64,000 nt of DNA from Larix kaempferi. Lineage: Eukaryota > Streptophyta > Pinopsida > Pinales > Pinaceae. Shown one piece after another: positions 12,241 through 23,916 of this stretch (within the stretch, counting starts at the first letter, position 1; each line of letters starts with the position of its first letter). The stretch covers positions 3,208,001-3,272,000 of the forward strand of contig BSBM01000964.1 in NCBI GenBank assembly GCA_027924585.1, read 5' to 3'. The notes under the pieces were generated by a model. The model did not search any database. It worked only from the letters and a program-made list of their open reading frames with translations, and had not been told where the DNA came from. The translations under genes were made by a program, and so were the position numbers.

Positions 12241-13340
12241 AAGTAGGACTATCCCTGTAGGGTTTAATTCTACTTCCATTAACCAGACCTGGTAAGTTGT
12301 CTCCAACTAACGTGGCTAACTAGGTTGCGCCACCATTAGTAACATGCATAACAATATATGGACCAAGCCAATGCATTTTAAATTTTCTAAGAAATTTCAT
12401 GAACCTACTATCATACAGGAGGACAAGGTCTTGTACTTAGAAGATTTTGTGCTTGATATGGAAATAATGCCATGATTTTTCTCTTTCCTTCTGCACTTGC
12501 TGGTGAAATCCTACAATGAAGCGATCTTCCTCCAACCCAACCAAGTGTAGAAGTCTTTCTTGCAATGTCTCTTCATCTGCCATGTCTGTTAATGCAGCAA
12601 TTCTTAAGCTTGGTACAATATACTCCATCGGCATCACAGCTTCCTGTCCATAGACCAACCTGAAAGGTGTATGGCTTGTTAGTTTCTTACAAGTAGTTCT
12701 GTATGCCCATAATATAGCTAGTATGCACAGATCCCAATCATCTTTGTTTATGTTGCATACTTTGGTCAGCGCATTATCCAACACTTTGTTAAATGCTTTG
12801 ACAGTTCCATTGGCTTGTGGATGGTACGGTGTACTCCTCTGATGATATATTTGAAATTCTTCAGTGAGCGCTTCAATGGTCCTGTTTAGGAAGTGAGTTC
12901 CTTGATCACTCGTTAAGATTTTTGGGCATTCGAATCTGGTAAGGATATTCTCAAAAATGAACTATGCGGCAGTGACTACGCTAGAGTCCTTTATTAGTTT
13001 AGCTTTTGCCCATCTGATGAGATAATCAATAATGGTGATAATATATCTTGCACCAGTCCTCTTCCCTAGTGGTTTAATAGGTCCCATGAAATAAATTGCT
13101 CATTTTTCAAATGCTTGCAGTGTCAATTGTGGTTTTAGTGGCATTTCATCTCCTCGCGATGGCTTTCTAGTCCTTTGGCACACATCGCAACTCTGGCGAT
13201 GTTCTTTTGAGTCTTTATGGAGTGTAGGCCACCATAGTCCTACTCTTATATCTTCTGTGTAGTTACCTCCATGTGAATGTGCCTCAGCCAGTATAAATGG
13301 CTTTTTGTGTTCTAACACACAACGGCGCAACATGTCATAT
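12240..13340 (-). pseudogene. Gypsy integrase, broken
   Basis: The N-terminal zinc-binding region lies at 13100-13333 (HSHGGNYTEDI, then CDVCQRTRKPSRG). The core lies between 12780 and 13090 with stops, and the C-terminal half is at 12437-12784 ([17 protein letters not shown], then [12 protein letters not shown]). The motif usually read NGTVEAFNK here reads NGTVKAFNK, so the catalytic glutamate has become lysine. A tail with LVLLYDSRFMK and WLGPYIV continues to about 12240. The wording is that of non-chromoviral gypsy integrases. It is inactive. Confidence 0.88.
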
Positions 13341-14800
13341 GGTCCTAACTTGTATAGATGTCATATGATGATAGTGAAGTCTGTTTCTCTAACTACCAAC
13401 TGCTTCTTCTGCTACGCAGTAAACCCTGTGGGTGCTAATCTTGTAGTAAAAAATTCTACAATGTCCTTGTAATAATCATCTATGATCTGTATGGCAAATA
13501 AATACGCGTTAGGCAGATTGTCTTCAATATTTGTGGGTTCTTCGCCTGACTCAATCCTTGAGAGATGGTAAGGTCGTAGGTTCAGTTTTCTGAGTTTAAC
13601 AATAATTTCAAAGTCATACTACTGAAAGAGTAGTAACCATCTGCATATTCTCCCCCCTAACACTGGATTATTGACCAAGTACTTCAGATCTGAATGGTCA
13701 GTGTACATGGAGAAGTGCTCACCCAACAAATAGTGTCTGAATTTATGTAGTGCGTACACCATTGATAAACCTTCTCTTTCTGTGGTTGTGTAGTTCTTTT
13801 CAAATGAAGATAGCTTTCTGCTTGAAAATGCAATGGAGTGATCAATGCCCCCTTTGCCTGGTTGAGCGAGCACAATGCCCAATGCTATAGATGAAGCATC
13901 AACATGTACATGAAATGATTTATTCCAATCTGTAAAAACAAGGATCAACACAGTTACAATTTTCTCTTTTAATGTACCAATCCTGTCTGGCATTCTTCGC
14001 TCCGTAAAAACTTCGCTTCTTTCTTCAGAAGTTTCTCCATCTTTGCGGTGATCTGCACACAACCCTTGATGAAATTTATGTAATATCCTGTATGTCCTAG
14101 TGTAGTGCGAAGTTGCTTTACTAAGTTTGGTTCTGATATATTCACAATAACTGCGATGTTCGCAGGATCAACGATTAGAGCTTGCTTGCACACAATGTGT
14201 CCCACTATAATTCCATAGGGAACACAAAAAATACATTTCTTCAAATTCAACGAGATTTAATGTTTCCTACACTTAGCTAACATCATTCTAAGGTTTTCAT
14301 AATGGTTCTTTAGTAAATCAAATACAGTCCAATCATCAAAGTATAATTATGAGAACTTAGGGATAAAGTCCTTGAATGCAGCCACAACAAATCTTGAAAA
14401 TATAACAGGTGCACTGTTCAAACCAAATGGCATAACTGTATACTGATATGAGCCCCATTATTAGCAAATGTAGTTTTATGTCTGTCTGTTGAGTCAATTC
14501 TGATCTGATGGTATCTAGAGAATCCATCAGTGAATGAGTAGGCCTCATTTCCTCCAACATTGTCTAGTACTTCAACTGTGAATGGAGTAGGAAATGGGTC
14601 ATGTAGCGAAGCATCATTGAGTTTCCTGAGGTCTATGCAGATTCTGATTTCTCCTTTTGTCTTGTTGTCCTTAATAACCATAGGGATCATCCATTATAAT
14701 TCTTCCACTGGATCAATGATCCCTTAATTAAGCATCTTATCGATCTCTGCCTTCACTCTTTCCTTGTATCTTGGATTCAGTCTATAAGGCCTCTACCTAA
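13340..14800 (-). pseudogene. Gypsy reverse transcriptase and RNase H, broken
   Basis: The RT N-terminal part at 14418-14690 has IRICIDLRKLNDASLHDPFP and SFTDGFSRYHQI. The catalytic box, YFDDWTV, is readable near 14330-14345. RT thumb sequence follows at 13969-14250 (LRTTLGHTGYYINFI). RNase H at 13619-14062 keeps VHVDASSIALG, then TTTEREGLSMVYAL, KFRHYLLG and TDHSDLKYLV, and ends CRWLLLFQ. Several stops and frame changes separate the pieces. This RT/RH type is the kind found in Tat-like gypsy lineages. Confidence 0.88.
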
Positions 14801-16178
14801 TGGTCTTCGTGCTTGGATTGAGATGTATCTTCATCACTCCCAAGTCACCCAAAATGCCTTTCATTTCGGCAAAATTTGTTGGAAACAAATCCTGATACTC
14901 ATGCAAAAGTTCTACGATCTGCGCGACCATATCATTATCCCAGTAATCCCAAATAGATGAGAACTTTGGTTCTTCACTTGTGCCAATGTTAACTTTTCTT
15001 GTTTTAACAGGGCTTCTCAAATCTAGAATTTATAATGGAGGTCCTTCTACATTGCACGCTCTCTCTGAATCAGGTATATTGATATTGCGCGGATCCTAAT
15101 CATCGCTCTCCTCCTCATCTTCTTCTCCGTAGAGGTTGTAACATTCAAGGGAATATTCTATTTGTCTTTCCCGTTCTAGTTGTTGGTTTATAGTTTCCGG
15201 TCTATCATTAAATATCTTCTCTTTGTTGACCTTTAATGCGTCGTTTATACTTGGTCATTCGTCTCTGAATATCCTTTCATTGATAATTTGTAGATCCTTA
15301 TTTATGTTTGTATAGTCATCTTCAAAGCTGAAAGTTCTCTGGAAGTTCACAGCCATGATAGACCAATCCGTTGCTTCTCTGTGAAGCTCAGCTTCTATAT
15401 ACTAGTTCTTTGGAATTTGCTCTAGTGTGCACACAAACAAATGAACCGATTCTGTCTGTGGTCTATTTTCCCATGCTTTTGAATAGATCTCTATGTGATC
15501 CCTTGGATTTGTTTGTCCATTATACTTTTCTATTGTCAGCGCAGCTTTCTCTGTGAATCTGATTTGCATCATGTGCTTGCACTATTCCCATGTGGTCAGA
15601 GTCTTCTTGTGTGCGGCCCACCATCTAGAAGGTGTAGCGCGTAGTGCTATATCCAATGCTGGCATCCGATGTTCAGCTACAACTGATACAACATACTCTT
15701 GAAGAAATGTATAGGCATTATTTGAGCCATCATAAGTGGGGATTGGACTTACCTCTGTTCCAATCCAGTGCAATGATCTTGTGAGCTGCGTGCATCTTCT
15801 TGCAGACACTTCATGCATTCTACTTTTCCAATTCTCTAATCATGCATCGGAGTTTGATACGCAAGAGCTGTCGCAGTGCCAACTCAACATTCCATCAGCT
15901 GTAGGATTGATGTAGTCAGCATGGTTTGCAGTCATCTTCTAGATGCGATCGAGGTCCTGTGCTCTGCATTCTTCTCGTATTGGTTCGCAGTATCTTGGTC
16001 CTTGTACAGGGTCCAAGGGTGCGATGACGCTAATATCCACCCCTTCAAATATCATTTGTTTATTCTTTAAGTCGATGATTGAGAGGTTATCCATCGCCCA
16101 TTATATCCCCAGTAATGCTGGATATGGGCTACTATCGTCGATGATCTCAATAACCTCAAAGTCTACTAAACTTCTTAC
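14800..16178 (-). pseudogene. Gypsy pol segment between protease and RT, heavily decayed
   Basis: The minus-strand open pieces 14793-15020 (EPKFSSIWDYWDND, then LLHEYQDLFPTNFAEMKGI, the usual lead-in to gypsy RT) and 15582-15818 (a gag-like WWAAHKKTLTTWE stretch) show this is element sequence. They lie in different frames with stops between. No other gene is apparent. Confidence 0.65.
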
Positions 16179-16643
16179 TCAATCAATGTCCACAAGTACA
16201 TTCGAAAGTCTTCCAAAGGGAATAACTTTCGACTGATTATCTAGTCTCAACTGGATAGGTGACCATGATAACCTTGGTTTCCCCATATGTTCCCATGTCT
16301 TCTTGGTCAAGACATTCACTTCTAATCCCAAATCGAGGATGATCTGATCCATTTCATAGTCTCCAATCTGCGCACTAAGCCTCATTTCTCGACCTGTTCT
16401 CTTATGAATTTTTATATGGTGAATTATGCTATGAGTATTACTCATGCAACTTCGTTGTTCATAATGGTTTAGTAATTTTTGCAATTCCACTAAGGCATCT
16501 TCGCTCTTTAGTAGCTTCATACATCTCCGTACAAACTGCCCAACAGAATTTCTTGTGTCTGATGCAATGCAAGTTTTATCGTATGTTGTTGGCATATCCT
16601 TCATATGCGTTGTTTCACTTCGCAACGGGATTCTTGGTGTCAT
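16179..16643 (-). pseudogene. Gypsy aspartic protease
   Basis: This is an open 154-codon piece with a retropepsin-like segment. MDQIILDLGLEVNVLTKKTW occupies the position of the usual D(S/T)GAxVN(I/L) active-site loop, followed by LDNQSKVIPFGRL. The active-site triad reads DLG, so the serine/threonine is replaced by leucine, explained by a single C-to-T change from TCG. It sits between the gag zinc knuckle and RT, the normal gypsy order. Confidence 0.78.
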
Positions 16644-17098
16644 GGGTTCTGATTGTTTGAAGGTCTCCCTTGCTTCTGTGAAATTTTTTTATTTCTTTCT
16701 AGGTTGAAAGCAGGTGCTTTCCCAATTTCTTTTCTTATCTGGACCCCTTCAGTAGGTGTTTATTTAGCTTGGTGGTATTCAAAAGTCGAAGCTTCTAGTT
16801 CTTTATCTCTTCCGGTTGTAATGCCACTTTGCATCACAGCATTAATATTTGGCTCTGGAGTTGTTTTCTTTGCTGTGATCATCTGAACATTCGGGTTCTA
16901 TCCTTCTTGTCTTATTTCTTTCACCTTCGCTTGGAATATTGGGCATGCCTCAATAACATGGTCAAACGATTTACAGTATTTACTTATAGTGAAAGGGTTG
17001 GTACAGTCTCTCGATAGATGGCCAGTCTGAGAGCAGTAATAACAAATCATCTAACCTCTTCCTCTTCCTTGGCCTGTGTTTCTTCCTCTTCCTCGGAA

Positions 17099-18360
17099 TC
17101 AACCACGTCCTCTATATGTGCCTTGATCATACTGTGCATTATCATTGTGTTGTGATGTTTCCTCTTGAACTTTGTAAACATCATGCTTCCTTTCTATCAT
17201 TAGTTCATATGCTCTACAATTGGAATCATCATGGCCAACTGACTTACAAAATATGCAATATAAATTCTTGGGTGTTCGCACATACTTCTGGATTAAGTAA
17301 CAATCCTCTGGCCGATGTCCTCTAGATTGACATATTTCACACCATGGTCCTTGCTGCTGATTTAGTGGATTCAGTGCTCCACTATTAAGGTATTCTTGAA
17401 ATAGGGGACAACGTTCTTTCGGGTACCCTTCTCCCTTACATCTTGTACACCAGACTTCTTCTCTAGTTTCTTTTCCTTTTTTAATGTCTATAATTGTAAC
17501 GTCAAGGTTTCTAGCTGGTTCTGGATATGGACCATGCCTTGGCTTGTCTCTCCTATCAATGAAGGCTCTAGTTTCATCGCGATCTCCAAGGCCTCTTCAT
17601 GTGAAGCAACCTTCTATTGCATTAGTGGTAGTCTAATGTGTGGCAACAATGCGGAGATGAACCACTCTTGGTGTTGTTGCGGTGCTATGTTAAAGCTAAC
17701 CTGATCTAACAATGTTTTGAATTTATGGTCAAATTCCCATACAGACTCAGTTGTTTTCTACTTAATCTCTTTTAATTCTTCGATACATTGTGACTCAGAC
17801 TTAGGTTTCTTGAATTCTCTTAAGAGGGCGGCCTTGATATCCACTAGAGTCTTATTCTGTCCAGCAGAACTCTTCATAAACCAATTCAATGCTCTATCCC
17901 TGAGTGTAGTGATGAGTTGTGCTTGCTTAACAACATCATCCTGGACTTGATTGATGTTCCACACGGCTTCACACAGAAACCAATGTTGCTCAGGGTCTTC
18001 TAGACCCATTCCTTTAAATATTGACATTTTTATATCGTATGTCATTCTCCTTCTGGGAGGTGCAGTGTTCTACGTAGTGTTAGGGATACTACTGCGCAGA
18101 ATGTTCTAAGTACTCACTCCTGCGGTGTTACTACTAATGACATTCTGAGGGTTAGCCATATTGTCAACTGGTGGGTTCTGTGGAGTAATAGGATGATAGG
18201 TAGCTGATGGAGGTGATGTCTAGCTATCAGTCTCAACTTGGAACTTAGTGTTTATGTGTAGTTCATGTTCACTAGACCTCTTTTTTGCGTTGGACTTATA
18301 TCTTTTACCACTTCTTAGTGTATGAATATGTTCTTCTGTATCACTTTCGTTAGCTCTAAA
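17099..18360 (-). pseudogene. Gypsy gag with zinc knuckle, broken
   Basis: The capsid-like part at 17758-18045 (IFKGMGLEDPEQHWFLCEAV, later ALNWFMKSS and LLREFKKPKSE) is of the retrotransposon-gag type. The nucleocapsid part at 17099-17281 has a CX2CX4HX4C knuckle (CIFCKSVGHDDSNC), and the tail is arginine/glycine-rich. Several stops lie between. The upstream limit near 18360 is approximate. Between 18360 and 18900 the 5' leader shows no gene. A possible, poorly preserved primer site (TGGTTTTGTTTCC on the minus strand, near 18900) abuts the LTR. Confidence 0.8.
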
Positions 18361-18901
18361 CATTACAGACTCAAAACATCTAGGTATCTTACTGCATTCT
18401 TAAAACACCTTTCTCAGCTGAAATCATTTTGACATATAAGCTCAGATTGTTCAGATACTTACCTCTGAATCCTTTGAAGAACTATGCTTCTGCTGCGCTG
18501 TAGGATTTTAGGGTGTCCATAATGAACTCTGTGATGTAGCCTTGTAGGATACTGTCAAGCCAAAATTTGACTGCTCATGAGAGTGGGCTGTCTACTACTC
18601 TAAGTATCTAAATGAGCTCTGGGGTCCACTCAATAGGTACTCCTTCTTGGAAATAGTTCTTTCGCTCTGCTAACCTTGAAAACCAATACTATAGGTCATT
18701 GCTGAAACATGAAAAGAAAATTTCATAAATTTACGCCCACAAATATCTCTGCAACCACTCTACTTCAGAGAAACGCGAATGCCTATTCTCTTTCTTGCAA
18801 AATCCCTTTCTGTCTTGTCCACCCAGTTCCATATTTATGTTTTCTCTGTATTCCAATTTTCAGTGCTCATCACCAGTTCAAGCACGGAAACAAAACCATT
18901 T

Positions 18902-20422
18902 TTTGGCTCATTGTATTGTTCTTTAACTTTTCAAGGTAGACCCAGGTTCTACACGGTTTAGGGAACCAGCAAAACCCCTTTTCACTGGCCCTTTCAGCAA
19001 CATTGTGTGAGCAGACTAAGGTCTCACCTGAGGCGAAGTTATGGGGAGGTTGTGGAATCAGGTTTCCAAAACCGGGTGATGCACGCTTCAATGGAATGGG
19101 GGACTGCGCGAATTCCTACTTCGCAGCTGATACTTATGTTATCACGCAGCCAAGGACTGTGCTTGATGGAATGACCGCTTAACAACAGGACAATGCAACT
19201 AGAGACCGTGATTCTTCTTTGTCACTTAACCAACTCGACAGACTTCACCTAGAGTAATTTTATACATTCAACAACATATTAAACCGTAAACCTTGCAAGC
19301 TTATACAATACGATGAACTACAAATGTGACTACACACTTCCGGTGCTGTGCTTCAGGGGAATCACACTGCACACACTTTGCTAATTCAAGTTTTACCCTA
19401 TTAACCTTTTCATTCATCATGTTCAGAAATACTTGCACATTCATACTCATGCATACACGTTCAACATTTGGCATATATTTCCATCAATCACTCTTATGGG
19501 GAATACATATAAAACACAAATACATCCATTCATAAGTAGGGATACATACATTCATAAGCAAGAACTGAAGCATTCAACAAAGCAAACACACATTCACTCG
19601 CATAACATAGGGATTTAATGTGGTTCACCCCCATGATAGGAGCTACGTCCACATGAACTGTTGTTTTATTATCAATGGGAATGGTTCAAAAGTTCTAGTC
19701 TGCGCACTCAACTACAGACTCTCTTCCCTCTTCAGTAGGTCTCTGCGGACACAGCCGCAGAGCCTTTTTACAATAGTCTCTCAACAGAGATCAACTCAAC
19801 TATACAATAACAAAACAAAGATTAACCCTTTCCCTTACAAAATTTCTCTTTATATAGACCGTCCCCTTAGGTCACGCCTGTTACAATCATGGTGGGATAA
19901 GCAAACCCTAAGGTACCCAAAATGGTGTCGTTGCCCCACTAAGCAGATCTGTTAGGCTACGATAGTGACTCCACCGTTGTGGCCATCCTTCGGTGTTCTC
20001 TCTGGCTTCTGACATCTTCTAACTGCGCGTGGTCACGTCACTTTCATCCCCTTTGTTGGACACATGCTGACGGGTCGCTTTCATCCCGACGTTCCTTGTG
20101 TAATGGCTTCGTGCGCCCGATTCATGTAGTGTCACCTTTGCTCGTGTGACCGGTCACTTTCCTTCTCCGCTACTCCTTACATGCCTGCTGGGAATCTCGG
20201 AGTATCTTGACCAAAATAGATCACTGACCGATCTCACGGGAACCTTTACCCTTTTCCGTCCAAAACTCTGCCATGTCGAATCTTCATGGAGCTGGAACTT
20301 CGCAGCGCTTGATCTCCGCAGTTCTAGCTCTTCTACTTTGTCAATGCACCGTTGCGATGTGACTTCGTAGCTCCCAAAACTGACTTTTCCAAAATTGTTT
20401 TAACTTGGGCCAATCCCAATAG
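18902..20422 (-). repeat. 5' LTR of the large gypsy element
   Basis: It pairs with 571-2090 (1521 against 1520 bp). A CGATT copy follows immediately, then a fragment of the 101-bp satellite unit (ATTTGTACAG). Confidence 0.85.
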
Positions 20423-20427
20423 CGATT

Positions 20428-20752
20428 TGTACAGCATTTTTAGTTTTCAATACAAAGGGTATAAACATAACCTGGCTCTGTAAATACACTAGGATCCGTG
20501 GTTGTTTGTAGATTCATAACTTAAACGAAATTATACAAAAGGTTCATTTGCAATTACCAAAAATATTTTCTAGCAGACTTGACATTATGAGATAAGTATA
20601 ACACCAAATTATGAACCAAATTTAAAAAATAACAAGTATACATTTAGTTAGGATATACCATTAACAACAAGGGAAAAATACCACCATATACTACTTTCTT
20701 TAAAAGAATCATAAGTAAAAAACAATAGTTATACTATACGTTCTTCTATATA
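20428..20752. other. Satellite remnant and AT-rich spacer
   Basis: The first 20 bases continue the satellite unit seen at 1-570. The rest is AT-rich with no recognised feature. The left limit of the neighbouring chromovirus LTR may lie within it. Confidence 0.5.
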
Positions 20753-21354
20753 ATGATAATAAAAAACCACCATATCACACTTACTTGGAATAAGGTGAAT
20801 GGCTACCTAGAGAGTCGGCTCCTCCAAAACATAAGAGAGAACAACTCGATGTTTTCTCGGCTCCACCCCCGAGTTGGATCACCACCATGCACCGAGTGCA
20901 AGCAATTTACTTCCTCACAACACTCTCTTCTAGAGTCTGTAACAAGTAGATGGACTTATGAAAAGAGAGAACCCTCAACTACTTCCTCTGTGCACAACAT
21001 GGCATCCCATGCTATCCCAGTGTACTCTTATTTATAGTTTTTTCCTAGGTCTTATGCCATCCCAATCAAATCTCCAATCTATCCTTAAATACCTATGATT
21101 TAGGATTTTGTATGGTTGTTGAGTTTTAGATTAAATTTGATTGGTATAGATATCTCTAGCTTGCTTACACATGTTCTCTTGTGCTATGGTGGTGTCCCCT
21201 CATCTAGCTAAACTCTCCAACTGCCATTTGTTTTATTTTAAAATAAAAAATATAGTTTGTTGTGCAAAGTGTCACTTTGAGTTTCAAAGAACTCTTACAT
21301 AAACAAATAGTTCTCAAAATATTTAAATCAAAATAATAGTATTTTTGGGGTAAC
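20753..21354 (-). repeat. Probable 3' LTR of the chromovirus
   Basis: The plus strand ends GGGGTAACA before the purine-rich tract. The minus strand therefore starts TGTTACCCC. Its left limit cannot be set because no partner LTR is present. Parts of it (CTTACTTGGAA, GGATCACCACCAT, GTCTGTAACA, TGATGGTGTCCC) recur in the same order at 49190-49869, which supports it being a dispersed LTR. Confidence 0.6.
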
Positions 21355-21432
21355 ACATTTCAACCCCCCTTATTTTTAACACCGTCCTTGTGTTCTTTCT
21401 TTTGAGCTCTCTTGCTCATTCTGGAACATCTA

Positions 21433-22125
21433 GGGATATGCTTCTCGCATCTTATCCTCCATTTCCCAAGTTTCCTCTCCAGGGATACAGTGCTTCCATT
21501 GGACTTTTATTTGAACGATGGCTTGATTCCGTAGCATACATTCCTTCCTATCTAGGATGCGAAAAGGTTTGTTTTGGAACTTACCTTCGGTTTCTACCTG
21601 AATCACATTCTAGTCATTTACATGAGTAGCATCATGTATATATTTTTTGAATAATGAAACATGAAGTACATCTTGTACTTTTATATTAGGGGGACATGCA
21701 AGTCGATAGGCTACCGACTCTATCTTAGCTAACACTTCGAAAGGTCCACAAAACCTAGGTGCCCACTTGGAACACCTTCCCAAATTCAAGGCACTCCTTT
21801 TTGACTTTACCTTTAGATATACATGATCACCAATGCTGAAATCTCTTGGATTTCTTTTTAAATCTGCATAACTCTTATGCTGATCCTGGGCAACTTTTAA
21901 ATTTTTTTGTACCTCTTTCACCATTTGTTCCATCTCCTTTAACATGTCAGGTCCTAGAACAATCCTGTCAACAGGGTTATCCCAAGACATAGGAGTGTGG
22001 CATTTTCGACCATACAAGACATCAAATGAACTCATTTTTAATGACGCTTGATACCCATTATTATATGGAAATTCTACTAAATGCAAATACTCTTGCCATT
22101 TACCCGGTTTATCCATTACATACAT
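21433..22125 (-). pseudogene. Chromovirus integrase C-terminal region and chromodomain
   Basis: The frame 21610-22125 holds the integrase tail: LHLVEFPYNNGYQASL, FDVLYGRKCHTPMSWDNP, GDHVYLKVKSKRSALNLG and GPFEVLAKIESVAYRL. After a single TAG (21610-21612) the same frame continues into a chromodomain at 21433-21558: ILDRKECMLRN, a VQWKHC strand, then EETWEMEDKMREAYP and a stop at 21430. The aromatic/acidic ETWE block is typical of plant chromoviral chromodomains, which are thought to guide integration through histone marks. The in-frame TAG probably replaced a tryptophan codon. Confidence 0.9.
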
Positions 22126-22140
22126 TCACAACATATCTTC

Positions 22141-22698
22141 TCACACTTGATTAGTTCTTTTGGTTTGACCATTCGTTTGAGGATGATAAACGGTACTGAA
22201 ATTCAGTTTTGTATCTATACCTTTAAGCAAGGATTTCCAAAAGTTACTTGTAAATTTTGCATCTCTATCAGAAATCACAACTTTTAGAATACCATGAAAA
22301 CAAAATATTTCTTTCATAAAAATATTGGCTATGTTAATAGCTTTAAAAGTGGATTTTACAGGTATGAAGTGTGCAGCTTTACTTAACTTATTAACAACTA
22401 CCATTATTGTGTCATGTTGTTTATTCATTTTAGGAAATCCTGTTATAAAATCCATACTTATTATCTCCCATTTCCATTCTGGAATGGGTAAGGGTTGAAG
22501 TAATCCTATAGGATGTTGATGTTCCATTTTTACTTGTTGACATTCAATGCATCTAGCTAGGTAATTTATAGCATCGTTCTTCATGTTAGGCCAATAATAA
22601 TTTTTTCTCAGTTTTGTTATCATCTTTTGGTATCTCAGGTGTCTGAAATATGGTTTCTTATGTAACTCATTCATGATTAATTTTTTAACTACTTCCAA
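22141..22698 (-). pseudogene. Chromovirus integrase core, catalytic residues lost
   Basis: This 185-codon open piece includes the end of the zinc-binding domain (CIECQQVKMEHQHPIGLLQP), then SMDFITGFPK, VVISDRDAKFTSNFW and YHPQTNGQTKRTNQV. The position normally read VDKLSKAAHF reads VNKLSKAAHF. The catalytic glutamate of GQTER has become lysine (GQTKR). The GQTKR change (and DKLSK to NKLSK, if that aspartate was ancestral) are G-to-A changes on the coding strand. It lies in the same frame as the integrase tail, separated by stops near 22126-22140. Confidence 0.92.
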
Positions 22699-22699
22699 A

Positions 22700-23728
22700 T
22701 TAGGTATGTATAACCGATTTTTATAGACTAATAAGTCTTCTTAGATTATGGATCTAAAAATTCTTTTTCATTTACATCATTTTCTAGTTGTTCTTTAGTT
22801 TTTAAGTATGCTTCATCATTGTTAGTTTCCTCCTTGATCAAATCTTCCATATTTGTCTTGTAACTTCTAAAAGCAGTCGAATAATGTGGAATGGAATTTA
22901 TACTCAGGCCATCTGCCACCTTGTTTTATTTGCCTTTATTGTGTTTTATTTCAAAATCATACTCAGGAAGGAAGGATAACCACCTTGCTTGACAAGCATT
23001 TAAGCTTTCTTGATCAAATAAATATTTTAAGCTTATATTATCGGTCATCAAGGTAAATTTTCTTCCTATTACGTAGTGTCTCCACATCTTTAATGCATGT
23101 ATTATGGCATCTAGTTCTAAGTCATGAGTTGCATAATTACGTTCATGTTGTTTAAGTTTTTTTATTCACAACTTATTACATAATCCTCTTTCATTAGCAT
23201 GCCACCCAACCCTTCTAAGAAGGAATATGTACATACAACGAACTCCTTGTACATATATGTTATTCTTAGAATAGGTACAGTGGTCAGTAAATGTTTAAGT
23301 CTTTCAAAACTTTCCTGACATTTATTAGACCATGTGAACTTAGTTCCTTTCTTTTGGAGTGAAATTATTGGGTAAGCGATCTTGAAGAACCCTTCAATGA
23401 ACATATGGTAGTAACCCGTGATCCCCAAAAAGGATCGAATCCCAGTTACATCCTTAGGAATTGGCCAATCATTGATTGCCTTGATTTTATCTAGGTCTAC
23501 AGAGATGCCTTCCCTAGATCTCACATGACCTAGGTATTGAGTTTTATCTTGAAATAAATTGCATTTACTAAACTTCACATACAGTTTATGTTCTCTAAGG
23601 GTTTGTAAGAATAACTTTAGGTGTTCTTTACGTTCTTCTTCATTTTTAGAATATATTAAAATGTCATCAATAAATACTATTATAAACATGTCTAGGTATT
23701 TATGGAGGACGTTTTTCATCAAACACAT
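22700..23728 (-). pseudogene. Chromovirus RT C-terminal half and RNase H
   Basis: 23162-23728 is open and starts within RT (ATFMCLMKNVLHKYLD). It has the catalytic box FIDDILIYSKN, then FLQTLREHKLYVKFSKC, YLGHVRSREGISVD and FLGITGYYHMFI, reaching the start of RNase H. There the usual CTDAS reads CTYSF, so the first catalytic aspartate is lost. The rest of RNase H (22700-23162) is readable only with stops: HALKMWRHY, TDN and LKYLFDQESLNA-like words. The piece ends abruptly at about 23740 where the inserted element begins. Confidence 0.88.
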
Positions 23729-23916
23729 GAACGTGGCTTAATCCATAATGGGCCCTGGTAACTAAGACAAAAGGTCACCCAATACAATGAATAATAACAG
23801 TCAATAAACCAAGGAAGTGGGGAAAATTTCTTGGGAAAAATATCCCCCCCTCAAAACAGACTGTAAGACACACATAAAAAATAAATGCTCCAAACTCAAG
23901 TAGGTGTGATGCTTGG

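Larger units (their letters stand above)
571..20422 (-). mobile_element. Full-length Ty3/gypsy (non-chromoviral, Tat/OTA-like) retrotransposon with nested copia
   Basis: Two direct repeats of about 1520 bp (571-2090 and 18902-20422) bound a decayed internal region read on the minus strand as gag, protease, RT, RNase H, integrase and an extra ORF. CGATT lies on both sides (566-570 and 20423-20427) and fits a 5-bp target duplication. Exact ends are uncertain by about 3 bp because the TG/CA termini look eroded. Without the copia insert (5155-11708) the element is about 13.3 kb. The RT and INT wording and the ORF after integrase suggest the Tat/OTA side of gypsy rather than chromoviruses; no chromodomain is seen. 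A sampled 300-bp stretch of the LTRs differs at roughly 13% of sites, so this is an old insertion. Confidence 0.85.
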
